From assembly GCA_903772945.1 (NCBI GenBank), contig CAICTM010000425.1, positions 1 through 64,000 of the forward strand: a stretch of DNA of 64,000 nt, read 5' to 3'. Positions 32,305 through 42,090 of this stretch are shown in pieces. The DNA comes from Seminavis robusta (taxonomy: Eukaryota; Bacillariophyta; Bacillariophyceae; Naviculales; Naviculaceae). The position numbers were made by a program, and so were the translations under genes. Positions within the stretch are counted from its first letter, which is position 1, and every line of letters begins with the position of its first letter. Below the pieces are notes generated by a model. The model searched no databases and was not told the DNA's origin. It was given only the letters and a program-made list of their open reading frames with translations.

Positions 32305-33221
32305 CTACTTGCTACAAGTATGACACCAAGCTGGGGCAGATGAAGGAGACATATCTGGATCTAACTCAATTTCACATGACGTTCCGATGAACATGGAATC
32401 GAATGATTCAACCATCGCCGAATTGACAACTCGGCCCCACTTGCAAAGATTTTGGTTGAATTTCTCTGCCCCAGCGAACATGTTTTCCATGTCTGTGGCA
32501 GCTTTCACATTCCAGCCTGAAATATCCTGGTTGAACTCTGCTGCTTCCTCAAATCTGTTGTGAGACGAGGCAAAAAGAGCTTGTGTAAGTCTTCAGTTCA
32601 CTCAAAGCAACAACGCACTTCCGAGCAGCTTCCAAATCATTCTTACATGGCTGAGAAGCGTACAACTTTACTGACATCCCAATTATTCAAATCAGTATTG
32701 TAAGCTGAACGAGAAAACATTGATGACATGTCTTGCACTCTGGAAACATCCCAGCCATAGACGCCCATGTTGCTAATGGAACTGCCCTGGAACATTCCTG
32801 GAGGTGGATGTTGAGTGAGTGACAGACAAAGGTTGATATGGGGCAATGCAAATGAGCAAGGTTGACCATACCATTCATTGAAGTTACAGAGGAGGTGTCC
32901 CAATCACGTAGGTCATACTCCCTCTCAAAATCTGAATTTGCAAAGAGACCATCCATGTTGGTGATCTTCTCAACTTTCCATGCGCTCATGGGCCCATACT
33001 CCACAAGCGCCTCGGTTCCCAAATCAAGAACTCTCTGGACAGCTCGTTTCAACTCTTCTGTGGTCTCAAATGCCTGACAGAACAACGATGCACATTGATA
33101 AGAGCCAGAGAGTATGGACCTCCCACTCCAACGTTTGCGTGCTCACCTTGAAAGTGTCGTCACATTTGATTACGGTGGGTGCAAAAGAAGCAAGAAGAGC
33201 GACGGCAATGGATACTTTCAT
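32305..33221 (-). CDS. Secreted DUF285/BspA-type repeat protein
   Basis: Four exons (33221-33147, 33073-32872, 32797-32647, 32554-32305) encode 225 residues. Introns are 73, 74 and 92 nt. Exon 1 is a signal peptide ending KCDD. Three to four repeats of about 25 residues follow the DUF285 pattern, for example WDTSSVTSMNGMFQG, WDVSRVQDMSSMFSR and WNVKAATDMENMFAG. Reading across each junction preserves the repeat register, which supports the gene model. The C-terminus has paired cysteines (WCHTC). DUF285 proteins are frequent in diatoms and in some bacteria, where they lie at the cell surface. Function in diatoms is unknown. The third splice replaces a usual Met with Ile. Confidence 0.8.
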
Positions 33222-33629
33222 GTTGAACAAACCAAATGGATGGTGGGAGCTGTCTCTTGCCTTTAGTTGGTTTTGATTTGGCTTTGCTTTCAGAATTATG
33301 AGACTCTTTCTCGATCCACAAGCAACCCACATGTCCCTCTGACTTCGTGATTGGTGATGAGGCTCGAGGCGCGAGGTGCGAGGTGCGAAACGACTCGACT
33401 CCCACGAACTGCAAGATACGATGTTTAAGGGTTGTTTCATAGTTTCACAAGGTTCAGATTCTAGGCCAAATATTGGTCATAATTGTGATTCTATCCTCAG
33501 TTCTTGTATCAAGAAACAGTAAACTATACCAGACTGAATCTGTTTCAAGAGAACTGTGAATCAAAAATGAGATGCCAGAGATATAATACATATTTTTGAC
33601 AGAAGAGCTGCAGAGTATACTGGTATACT

Positions 33630-34028
33630 GGACCGTTCGACGGTTTTCACTCAGGCTTTAAAAACGGACACGACTGACTCAAAAGTGTAAGGGATTGTTT
33701 AAGGGATTGTTTGTTAAGGGATTGTTTAAGGGATTGTTGCAGATTTAAGGGATTGTTGGTGAAGGGATTGTTTGATAAGGGATTGTTTTAGGGATAGTTG
33801 AAGCAATAAGGGATAGTTGTATGGTGTTTCCATTTGGCGTTAAAGGATTGTTTTTAAAATGGATAGTCCAATATTTAAGGGATTGATGTTAAGGGATTGT
33901 TTTTTTAAGGGATTGTTTTAAGGATTGTTGATGCGTTAAGGGATTGTTTAAAGGATTGTTTAAAAACGGTTATCAGTCGTGGCAATTTCAAGTTTTCTAA
34001 ATCCTGATTGAAAACCGTCGGACGGTCC
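33630..34028. mobile_element. 399-bp TIR element filled with GGATTGTT units
   Basis: The left terminus 33630-33655 (GGACCGTTCGACGG...) matches the inverted right terminus 34003-34028 at 24 of 26 positions. Similarity continues inward after a gap, with CACGACTGA at 33668-33676 and its inverted copy at 33972-33980. The interior, 33687-33960, holds about a dozen exact GGATTGTT octamers and several variants (GGATAGTT) in one orientation, spaced 10-25 bp. There is no ORF. The right edge abuts a GGTACCGGTACC cluster. It shares size and plan with the element at 13473-13879, and the termini share CTGGAC-GTT, but the internal unit differs. Confidence 0.7.
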
Positions 34029-34716
34029 TGGTACGCGGTACGCGGTACCGGTACCATACACCGGTACATGTACATGTAGTTTTAAGTTTTAAGACGAGAA
34101 AGCTCAGGTGACTTTTTCACCTACGATAAGGCCCAAACAAACAGTCCCTCCTTCTCTGGGCTCCACACCAGCCGATTTCTGGCAACATAAAAATTGTACA
34201 TTAGGCTGTGCGCAGCGAGCAGCACGTACTATGCATAGTACCGGTAGACTCTATCTCACTCCAGACTGGACAAGACAGCTTGACGATACCTTGCCAAAGC
34301 CAGAGCCAAAACGATACCTTCGTTGGCGAAATTTGGTCTTTGTACTGTTTGCTCGTTGTTCTGCCGAATTTGAATTTTTGGGTCCATTGACTTGTTGCTT
34401 CATAAGGTGCACCGTTACAGCAAAGTAGAAGCAACCGCCCAGCCCATCCAAATTGCTTGCATCGAGTACAGTATAGCTCCGGGTGGAGCCTTTTGTGGGA
34501 TTGGCTTATCTGAGGCGGCTTGGAGACCTCTCAATGCTGGCTATCATAACTCCAAGGGAGGGCTTCCCAAAGCTCCCAATTCATTGCCCAGTCTTACGGG
34601 ACAAACGAAACCCGCATCATTGAAACGTGGATATATATATTTTCTCTCTCTTGCAGCTCACTTTCATTTCAGAAAGTAAACACCAAGCAACGAGACAACA
34701 CCAAGAAGCAAACACC
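34029..34716. other. Upstream region of RNA ligase gene
   Basis: About 690 bp. It starts with overlapping GGTACC/ACCGGT palindromes (34030-34070) and ends with the TATA-like sequence described separately. Short open frames here have no coding character. Confidence 0.35.
34630..34643 (+). promoter_or_regulatory. TATA-box-like sequence before RNA ligase gene
   Basis: GATATATATATTTT lies about 75-85 bp before the ATG at 34717, followed by a CT-rich initiator-like stretch (TTTCTCTCTCTTGCAG). Confidence 0.45.
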
Positions 34717-35541
34717 ATGCCAGAAACAAAATCCGAAGAACACCGAATCATCAAGTACCCCAGAACAGCTCATCTCTTTGACGCTGGGGGCACAGCGACA
34801 ACAACTGATGACCTTGTGCTACCCGACTTGAAGGCAGTTGTATCCACATTTTGCAATGGGAGATCTACAGTCACCATTGAAGAAAAGGTGGATGGTGCCA
34901 ACCTCGGGATATCAGTCAATCCACAGACGCACGAAATCATGATCCAAAATCGTAGCCACTACGTGTCTGGACACGGCGGAAACCATGCCCAATTCAATCG
35001 ATTGCACGAGTTCACAAGCCTGCACAGCGAGGCCCTGTACAATCTCTTGGGAGATGGCAACACCATCTTGTATGGAGAATGGCTTGTCGCGAGACACTCC
35101 ATTGAATATCACAGACTTCCCGACATTTTTGTGGCTTTTGATCTTTTTGACAAGACGACTGGCAATTTTTTCTCAAGACAGCGGTTCCACGCCGCTCAGC
35201 ATGGTACATGCATTCCGACTGTCCCTGTGATCGAACAAAGGACCTTCACCAGAGCGGACGCCAAGGGATTCCGAGAGACGCTGCTTCGTCTGTTGGATAC
35301 CAAGTCTTCATTCCGCACCGATGGCGGGCCCGTTGAAGGAATTGTATTGAGGATAGACACGCCTCCAGAAGAGGACGCAAACGGAGGCCTCACTTGGCTC
35401 GATTGCCGGTACAAGGTTGTGAGGCCAGACTTTGTCCGCGGATGTGGAGACGGGCACTGGATGAAGAGGGCTATTGAAAAGCAAAGAGTTGATTATGAGT
35501 TCCGAGAAAGATACTTGAACGAGTGCTACAGCTTACGATAA
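34717..35541 (+). CDS. Rnl2-type RNA ligase (nucleotidyltransferase)
   Basis: An intronless 274-residue protein with the covalent nucleotidyltransferase motifs in order. Motif I is EEKVDGANLG near residue 49, with the Lys expected to receive AMP. LYGEWLVARHS is motif III, FVAFDLFD is IIIa, VEGIVLRI is motif IV and YKVVRPDF is motif V. These match the PF09414-type RNA ligase family of T4 Rnl2 and kinetoplastid editing ligases, which seal 3'-OH/5'-phosphate nicks in duplex RNA using ATP. The C-terminal domain is very short, so the protein is near the minimal catalytic module. No targeting signal is obvious. Repair or editing of RNA is inferred. Confidence 0.85.
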   Translation: MPETKSEEHRIIKYPRTAHLFDAGGTATTTDDLVLPDLKAVVSTFCNGRSTVTIEEKVDGANLGISVNPQTHEIMIQNRSHYVSGHGGNHAQFNRLHEFTSLHSEALYNLLGDGNTILYGEWLVARHSIEYHRLPDIFVAFDLFDKTTGNFFSRQRFHAAQHGTCIPTVPVIEQRTFTRADAKGFRETLLRLLDTKSSFRTDGGPVEGIVLRIDTPPEEDANGGLTWLDCRYKVVRPDFVRGCGDGHWMKRAIEKQRVDYEFRERYLNECYSLR

Positions 35542-35960
35542 CTGAGTAAGGACAATATCCTTGGCTTTCGGTCTTCCGGTGGCCTGCACGTGTACGGCGG
35601 AGTACTGTAAGCAGGCATTAGGCCTATCTTGTGTCAAATTGGGTGCCTCCTTTGCTTCCAAATACTCCCAAGGTCTCAGCTTCGCCTTTATTTTGATCTG
35701 TGTACATGTAGTCTAATTAATCCAATCATACCTTACAAGTCCAAAACAAATGAGCCAAGGACAACTCCGGCACCAGCAACGATATTTTGCCATTCCAGTC
35801 CCGTGTTGGTTTGTCCATGTCGTTTGGCAGGCTTAACGTGGAAAAGTTTCCACGTTCTTTACAGCACCAGCGTTGGCTCCACGCCCAAACTGTCCGCAGT
35901 TGGCTCTTTGATGCTCTTGGCCAGGGTTTCGTTCTGTCCTGATCAACCCCGACCGAAACA

Positions 35961-36304
35961 ATGACAGAATATGGCCCCAAATTACCGGTCGAATATGACA
36001 GCGGAACAAGGGAATCTGATACTACAGGCGAATTTGAGCGAAGGTTCGAATCACAAGACATCAAAATAGAACGGCTAGAGACCACCATCGCGCGGCAAGG
36101 GAACAAATTGCGCAGCTAGAGACAACGGTCGCGCAGCAAAATGTCGCGATCGAACGGCAAGGCAATATGTACTCACATCAAGGCGTCATGATATTGCAGC
36201 AAGGCGTCATGATAACACACCAAGACAATGCGCTACCGGGGCAAAGCAACAAGATTGCAGAGCAAGACAACAAGATCGCAAAATTGCAAAGTATGGACAT
36301 ATGA
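35961..36304 (+). pseudogene. Broken coiled-coil gene remnant
   Basis: An ATG at 35961 opens a frame of 52 codons rich in Glu, Gln and Arg (MTEYGPKLPVEYDSG, then IERLETTIARQGN) that stops at 36117-36119. A frame shifted by one base takes over near 36095 and continues the same heptad pattern (REQIAQLETTVAQQNVAIER...EQDNKIAKL) to a stop at 36302. The two frames share the LETT-(I/V)-A unit, so one frameshift would join them. No intron signals fit. It is short and lacks any recognised family, so coding origin is plausible rather than shown. Confidence 0.4.
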
Positions 36305-36602
36305 ACATCCCCAAGAGCATGCATAGAGCATGATCTTGTGATCAAAAAGCCACCAGCGTCAATGTTCAACCAATTGACCTAGTTGTTGAATAGTGCAGTA
36401 CTTGTAAGCAATGATGTTGTTTTCGATGGCATTGTCTTTGTGGGCAAGAGATTGCATCAACAGTCATAGAAAATTAGAAGCTTAACGGCAACAGAAGTCT
36501 CTCTCACCACAGCCTTATGCCGACTCGACTCGTATCATCCACACCCCCACAATAAAAAGTACCTTGTTGTGTATCAGGTACGTACTATTCAAAACATGCA
36601 CG

Positions 36603-37206
36603 CTAATCCTCATCATCCGAATCGGAATCATCCAGCCCAAGATCAGTAATTGTTGCTGCTTTGCCCGTCTTTTGCTTTTTCCTGGCACCCGTGTCTTGTG
36701 CAGGCCGTTTCTGATTGTTGCGGCCATTGAACTCGACGGCTTCCGGGACGTCGTCTTCATCCTCTTCGTCGTTGAACCGTGGTGCTTCGGCGGGGGGCGC
36801 CTCTCCCGTTCGCTGACCGTTGGCTGCAGCTTCACAATCGTCGAGCCATTCCGAAAAGACGTCAATGGGTTCGTGCAAGTGATGAATCGGCATCTGATAG
36901 GAAGCAGCACACAAACGACAGGTCAGACTTCCCACGGATGCCTTGAAATCCATCTTGCATTCCACCACTTCTTCATTGGCGCAAAAGGGACACTTGAATT
37001 GCTTGGCCAAAGTAGCACGTTTCTTGGTTTGTACCTATTGTTTTAGTAAGCAACAGAAGAGAAAGGTAAATGGAACAGAGCACTCACGGTGAGTTCAGTC
37101 CAAACGGTGAACGTCGGTGAACTCCATGAAATCAACAAGAAGAAGAAGACATCATTTGGTAGTCTCTTTGTTTACTCACTGGGGCCTTCTTCGCGCGACG
37201 TCCCAT
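36603..37206 (-). CDS. ELOF1: Transcription elongation factor ELOF1
   Basis: Exons 37206-37180 and 37034-36603 give 152 residues; the phase-0 intron is 145 nt. Exon 1 supplies the basic start MGRRAKKAP, typical of the family. The four-cysteine zinc ribbon follows (FKCPFCANEE and LTCRLCAASYQ), then the conserved PIDVFSEWLDDCEAA. The C-terminal 65 residues are an acidic tail with KRPAQDTGARKKQK, probably a nuclear localisation signal, ending DDSDSDDED. ELOF1 binds RNA polymerase II, aiding elongation through chromatin and transcription-coupled repair. Animal forms are about 83 residues, so the acidic tail is an extension of the kind seen in plants and algae. Confidence 0.93.
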
Positions 37207-38358
37207 GGTTGCTGAATACTACTATCGGATAGAAAGGTTGGATTTCGATACTGGTGATTCGATACCTTGTTTGGCGTCTTCCGCTCTCAAAGTTTATGCC
37301 TGCGTCCTGTTGTCATGTTGTCATGTGCTTCGATACAAAGACAGCGGAGCTGCCTGTGCCGTACCGGTACGGCGGGATTGACCATGCAAAATTCGACTAA
37401 TCCATCAAACCTTGAACAGCTCCTTCAACTCATCCGTTCTTCAACTGGTACCGTAGCATTGAGCATGCATCCATCCCAACATTGAGCCACCGAGCTTGAG
37501 GGCACCACCACAAAAGACTGGTGAGCAAGGGCTTGTGAGCTACGGTACCATCTAGTGTTGCTTTGCAGTCATAAGCGTAACGCTGGGTAGATCCCAAGGA
37601 GAGCGAGGAAGAAGGGAATTGAGGTACGGTATCATCCTTTTTGTTGGAGACCTGTTTCTGGACATTTCTTTTTATTGAGTTGTCGTCTCTGGATTCCTTG
37701 TAACCGCCAATACCGGTATCCCTGTGGACGCAAGTGAATTGTTAGCTCATTTGGCTGAAATAATTTTGGTTATCTGCTTGCTAGCTACCATTTCCAATGT
37801 CCATTTTTAAGTCGTGCCTCTTGCACCTCTCATGGTGACTTTGTGTCTCCTCTCTTGCCATAACTCTACCTGGTGGTGCCATATCCTTGTGAGACTTTGA
37901 TTTTGAAGGCATATTGCAGGTGGTGTTCATTCCGAAACCTCAACACTTGGCCCTTTTCAGTTGAGAGTCCAACCTTGTCTACTAGCTAGAGATCGAAGCA
38001 GAAAGTTCCAACCATTTGATCCCTGGCTTGCCGATTTGACAACTTGTCTGGACCAGGACATCTCAAGCTATTTGCTGCCATTGTCATGCTCACACTCCTG
38101 TCATATACCGGTACCCTATCCCTATGCTTTGCTGTAGAAGAGCAATGATCAGAGCATTTGACTCTTTTGTGAAAGAGCCAGCACTGAACTCCAGAAACTA
38201 TCTGTATCACGTTGATGTCTGGAACTTTCAATCATACTACCATCAAAGTCACGATAAGTAAAGGGATAAGACGTTTGTATTTTGCCGTCTGCATCCCTCT
38301 TTCGACTTGAGGGCTGCTTCGGGAGAACCAATTTCCAAGTTGCAAAACGGTTTCTCTA
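37207..38358. other. 1.1-kb gene-free region
   Basis: No supported gene. TACCGGTA/GGTACC palindromes lie near 37356, 37712 and 38106. Small open frames such as 37267-37485 show no conserved features. Confidence 0.4.
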
Positions 38359-39396
38359 TTAATAGCCTTTGGACCAGTCGACTTGGTATTGCAGGGGCTT
38401 CCCTTCGGCATACCGTTGATAGTTTCCCAAGACAATATCAGGGACATCGACAGCCCGAGTAACTCCGCTGACATGGGGTGATACAATGACATCCGTTCGT
38501 TTCCACAAGGGACTCTCTTTGGGCAGTGGTTCTGTAGTGAATACATCCAAAATGGCCGCTGAAATGTATCCCTTGTCGAGTGCATTTTCTAGCGAAGGCT
38601 CATCAATCACGTCACCTCTTCCGACGTTGAGGAATACGGCACCCCCTGCTGGAGCCAGGACGTCTCCTGACAACATTCCTCTTGTTTGGGGCGTCGAGGG
38701 AAGCACAGATACGATATAGTCAGCTTCTTGCAATGCTTGCTTGAGGTCCGTTGTGTAGAAGTCAATTCCATTTCCCGTAGCATTGTCCCGTGGAGTCTTT
38801 CCATGGGCCACGACTCGCATCTGAAAGGCTTGTGCTGCCCGACCAATGCATTTTCCAATATCTCCAGCACCTCCTAGGATGGTGAGTGTGCCATCTCTCA
38901 AATACCGGTAGGTTGTTACCTGTCTCGATCCTGCCCATGCTTGGTTGGTTTGATCGGCCGCCGTCAGAGCAAAGTTTCGTTCGTGTCCAATGATACGAGC
39001 TATACACCACTCGGCAATCGGTGGTCCAAATTTTCCGGCAAAGCGTGTCAAGGTGAATGGCAGCGGCAATTGGAGTCCAGCATCAAACAAGGGATCCACC
39101 CCCGCATAGGTGGACTGACACCACTGTAGTTTGGGCAGAGCATCTGGATTTGCCTTTAACAGTTGCGCCAACACGGATGGTTCCGTGACCAAGGCTTCTG
39201 CTTGCGCGAGACGTTCTCTTGTGGCTGTTTGGATTTTGTGGGCATCAAAGTCCACTGTACCACCGTATCCTCCGAGCGCTTCGTCTTCAATGACTTCAAG
39301 ATCAAATTTGGGTGCCGCTTTCCGTAATGCAGGAGCAATGTCCACAATGGATGAGAAGACTGTCAATCGAACAGAACGAGGACCTACTTGTTGCAT
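38359..39396 (-). CDS. D-2-hydroxyacid dehydrogenase (NAD(P)-dependent)
   Basis: A 345-residue intronless enzyme. The Rossmann nucleotide-binding loop is ILGGAGDIGKCIG near residue 175. The catalytic set of the D-2-hydroxyacid dehydrogenase family is intact: Arg in NVGRGDVID, Glu in DVFTTEPLP and His in SPHVSG. LPSTPQTRGML is also typical. The sequence resembles the glyoxylate/hydroxypyruvate reductase B (GhrB/GhrA) branch, which reduces glyoxylate or hydroxypyruvate, as needed in photorespiration. No convincing targeting peptide precedes the domain; the first residues MQQVGPRSVRL are only mildly basic. Substrate is not decided by sequence. Confidence 0.88.
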   Translation of the reverse strand: MQQVGPRSVRLTVFSSIVDIAPALRKAAPKFDLEVIEDEALGGYGGTVDFDAHKIQTATRERLAQAEALVTEPSVLAQLLKANPDALPKLQWCQSTYAGVDPLFDAGLQLPLPFTLTRFAGKFGPPIAEWCIARIIGHERNFALTAADQTNQAWAGSRQVTTYRYLRDGTLTILGGAGDIGKCIGRAAQAFQMRVVAHGKTPRDNATGNGIDFYTTDLKQALQEADYIVSVLPSTPQTRGMLSGDVLAPAGGAVFLNVGRGDVIDEPSLENALDKGYISAAILDVFTTEPLPKESPLWKRTDVIVSPHVSGVTRAVDVPDIVLGNYQRYAEGKPLQYQVDWSKGY

Positions 39397-39500
39397 TCCG
39401 ATAGTAATGATGAAGGCGATAATGAGAATGGATGCAGATAATAGAGATCAACTGCCACAACAAACAGAGAATGGGCCACAGTTGGCGGCTGTGCTCAAAG

Positions 39501-39602
39501 ATCCCAAGACACCCTTGCTTGGGTAAGATTTAATCCATCAGAGCTAAAACATCCCAAGAGCTATCCCAAGACACCCTTGGGTAAGATTAATCCTTCAGAG
39601 CT
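39501..39602. repeat. Imperfect 40-bp tandem repeat
   Basis: 39501-39545 and 39563-39602 share ATCCCAAGACACCCTTG and GGGTAAGAT(T)TAATCC with CAGAGCT; the first has a CTTGG duplication. A partial third unit ATCCCAAGAGCT lies between them at 39551. Confidence 0.85.
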
Positions 39603-40130
39603 GCTTTACGAAACAAAAAAAGTGACGTCACAAGAGGAAAACTGCCCTCACCCTGACAACACTTTCCAACCCGACCGACAACCTTTGCGAGAGTTGCCAC
39701 CACATCACTCTCCAATGATCGCGAAGTGGTACTGCGAAGCCACATCAGCACCCTTCTTTCTTTTCGGAACAATCGACTACGTGAGATCGATGCATCACTG
39801 AGGCGAGGTTGATGGTTGGCTTCCGGAGAGATGAAAGGAGTTGATGACATTCGTTCCAAACCAAAAAATGGTGGTGATGTCTTGTCTTGTCAACTAGCTA
39901 GATATTAGTTAGCAACCAAGCAAGTTACCGGTAGAGGGGAAAAGAGATACAGATACCTTCCATTATTCTGGCAGCAACTGAATGAAGAAGGAAAAAGAAC
40001 AAGTACAACAACAAGTACAAAAAGCCAGTTTCTCATTGTTTCATTCGAAGAAGTCAGTTCCAGGTTGAGCCTTGAAAATATCAGAATCCATAGCCTCCCC
40101 TTGTGTACAAGTTTTGCCAAAGCGTTCACC

Positions 40131-41534
40131 ATGGAAGCGTCGGGAGAAGAGTTGGGTAGGATTGTGGCCTTTGTCAATCGAAGAACCTGGCTCATGGAGG
40201 AACCACCATCATCGGATGCAATCGGTAGCAACTACTTTCTGGACAATATTGGAACCACAAGCTTTGGCGATTCCAGCTTGCTTCGTCTTTGTGCGTGGCA
40301 TCCCACACCGGATCAGTTCACGTCATTTGTGGATCATATGGAAGCCCATCAGGAGTTTGTGGGTGCCAGCAAGACTGGGAAAGTCATTTTTACAAGTGAA
40401 AATGACAAAGCCAACAATAACCTTTGTTACCTGGACATGCCCTCGCCACCCAATCTCAGCCAAACAAACCACAAGGGTGTAACAGCTCTGCACATGGCTG
40501 TGTACCGAAACTCCTTTCATGCCAACAGCATTGTCAAGCAATTATTGCACAAACAACCATCCTTGGCTTCCACACCCATGCAATGTGGATCTTACCCATT
40601 GCACATCTTGTGTGCCCATTCGCTTACCATTCGCAAGGAAATTCTCCTGCAACTCTTGGAAGCTGATCCCAGTGTGGTGTGGCTGCAGGATCAAAACGGG
40701 GATACTCCACTTTCTCTCTTGTGGAAAAATGTCCTTCGCTTTCGGTGGGCCCAACAGGAAGAGGTGAAATTTGAAGATGAGGAGGAAGAAGAAGATCCAG
40801 GCAACAACTACTACAACCGTGGCCGTATTCGCAGGCCTTCCTGGATGACAGTCATTACCCCGGATCAGTTTGTGGAATTCTCACTTTTGATGATAAAGGC
40901 AGCTCTCCACAAAGACGTGTTGCATCTTGTGGATGTGTGTCGCATGCCACGCTGTCCTCCAGTCCTTGTCCAGCTTGTATTGCAACGTCGTCGCAGCAGC
41001 AAACTTGCAAAGCACTTGGTACAAGGATCCATCTTTTGGAGGGCTACGGATGAACTGGGAATGACTCCGTTGCATCATGCATCACGTGTTGAAGTTGTCA
41101 CCATGGACTTTGTTCCAGCGCATGTCCAGGCACTTCAACCAATGTCCATTGTGGATTGTTTGCTCCGCAGCTTTCCATCCATGGCTTTTGTCAAGGATCG
41201 CTGGGGTCGGATTGCTCTGCATCATGCACTGGAAAAGGCATTCCATTTTCCGTCTCATCATCTGGATCATGGTGGCACCACCAACGCCAACGAATTGCAT
41301 CGATTTGTTGCTGCAAACCCAGATAGCCTCCGAATCAAAGATCCAGTATCGGGGTTATACCCGTTTGCTCTGCTTGCAACCAAAGCAACCACTGCCCCTC
41401 GACCTTTGGCGAAGAGCTATTACGATGATGACATGATGATGCAACTGGATGAAACAGCGGATTCGGAGGATCATCTTCAATGCGTCTTTCGCTTGTTGCG
41501 GCAGTTCCCCGAGGCTGCGCTTTACCTCGACTAG
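40131..41534 (+). CDS. Ankyrin-like repeat protein
   Basis: An intronless 467-residue protein starting at the ATG with context ACCATGG. Ankyrin-type units are visible: GVTALHMAVYRN, YPLHILCAHSL, GDTPLSLLWKN, GMTPLHHASRVE and GRIALHHALEKA. They are spread over the length with long spacers rather than in a packed array. An acidic insert (FEDEEEEEDPGN) lies near residue 220. The spacing and the WHPTPDQFTSFVDHM segment resemble a diatom-expanded family of unknown role. Protein-protein binding is the only safe inference. An upstream in-frame ATG at 40065 is possible but weaker. Confidence 0.7.
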   Translation: MEASGEELGRIVAFVNRRTWLMEEPPSSDAIGSNYFLDNIGTTSFGDSSLLRLCAWHPTPDQFTSFVDHMEAHQEFVGASKTGKVIFTSENDKANNNLCYLDMPSPPNLSQTNHKGVTALHMAVYRNSFHANSIVKQLLHKQPSLASTPMQCGSYPLHILCAHSLTIRKEILLQLLEADPSVVWLQDQNGDTPLSLLWKNVLRFRWAQQEEVKFEDEEEEEDPGNNYYNRGRIRRPSWMTVITPDQFVEFSLLMIKAALHKDVLHLVDVCRMPRCPPVLVQLVLQRRRSSKLAKHLVQGSIFWRATDELGMTPLHHASRVEVVTMDFVPAHVQALQPMSIVDCLLRSFPSMAFVKDRWGRIALHHALEKAFHFPSHHLDHGGTTNANELHRFVAANPDSLRIKDPVSGLYPFALLATKATTAPRPLAKSYYDDDMMMQLDETADSEDHLQCVFRLLRQFPEAALYLD

Positions 41535-42090
41535 CCAGCAAGGACAATGCCAAGGAACTTGCGTACTGTGTGCTGCATGATTCATCATTCGTATTAGACA
41601 AGAGAAGAAAGGAGGCAGGGGTTTATGATACGCATCTTCGCATTGCTGCGTAACGAGGACAAGAAGCAACACTTACACAACCGTTCACAACAAATCTGCA
41701 TACCAGTACTCATACAACACATCTGATGCATGGAAGCTAGACGCTAGACATTGGGAAAGGCAGAAGTCGTAGATAACTAACAATAACATTCATTTTACAT
41801 AGACACCCAGGCAAACACTTGGCAACATTCGACTGTTGTGCACACTACTAGCTAGCTCGTACTACAGTACGTTCGAGACGGCAGACAGAGAAGAAGCGTC
41901 GCATGGATCGATCGACGTTCCAAGACGACTGGGTGCAGGTTCATCATAGACGCATTCGTTTATGGGCAAAGGAATGGACAATCTTTTGCCGTACATCACG
42001 CGTGCGTTCTTGACAGACTTCACCGGAGTGCTTGGTTCTATGAATGGCGAGATCGTTGGCAAAGGTTGCAACGACTCACCGTCGAGTTGC
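41535..42090. other. Region downstream of two convergent genes, with an extra open frame
   Basis: The minus strand keeps an open frame from 42155 to 41862 that overlaps the end of the next gene in a different frame and has coding-like composition (VMYGKRLSIPLPINECVYDEP). No splice pair joins it to the upstream gene in phase. It may be a 3' extension reached by a frameshift, or chance. Confidence 0.35.

Noticed and set aside
37267-37485. 72-codon plus-strand frame
   Set aside because: Short, no conserved feature, crosses a GGTACC palindrome.
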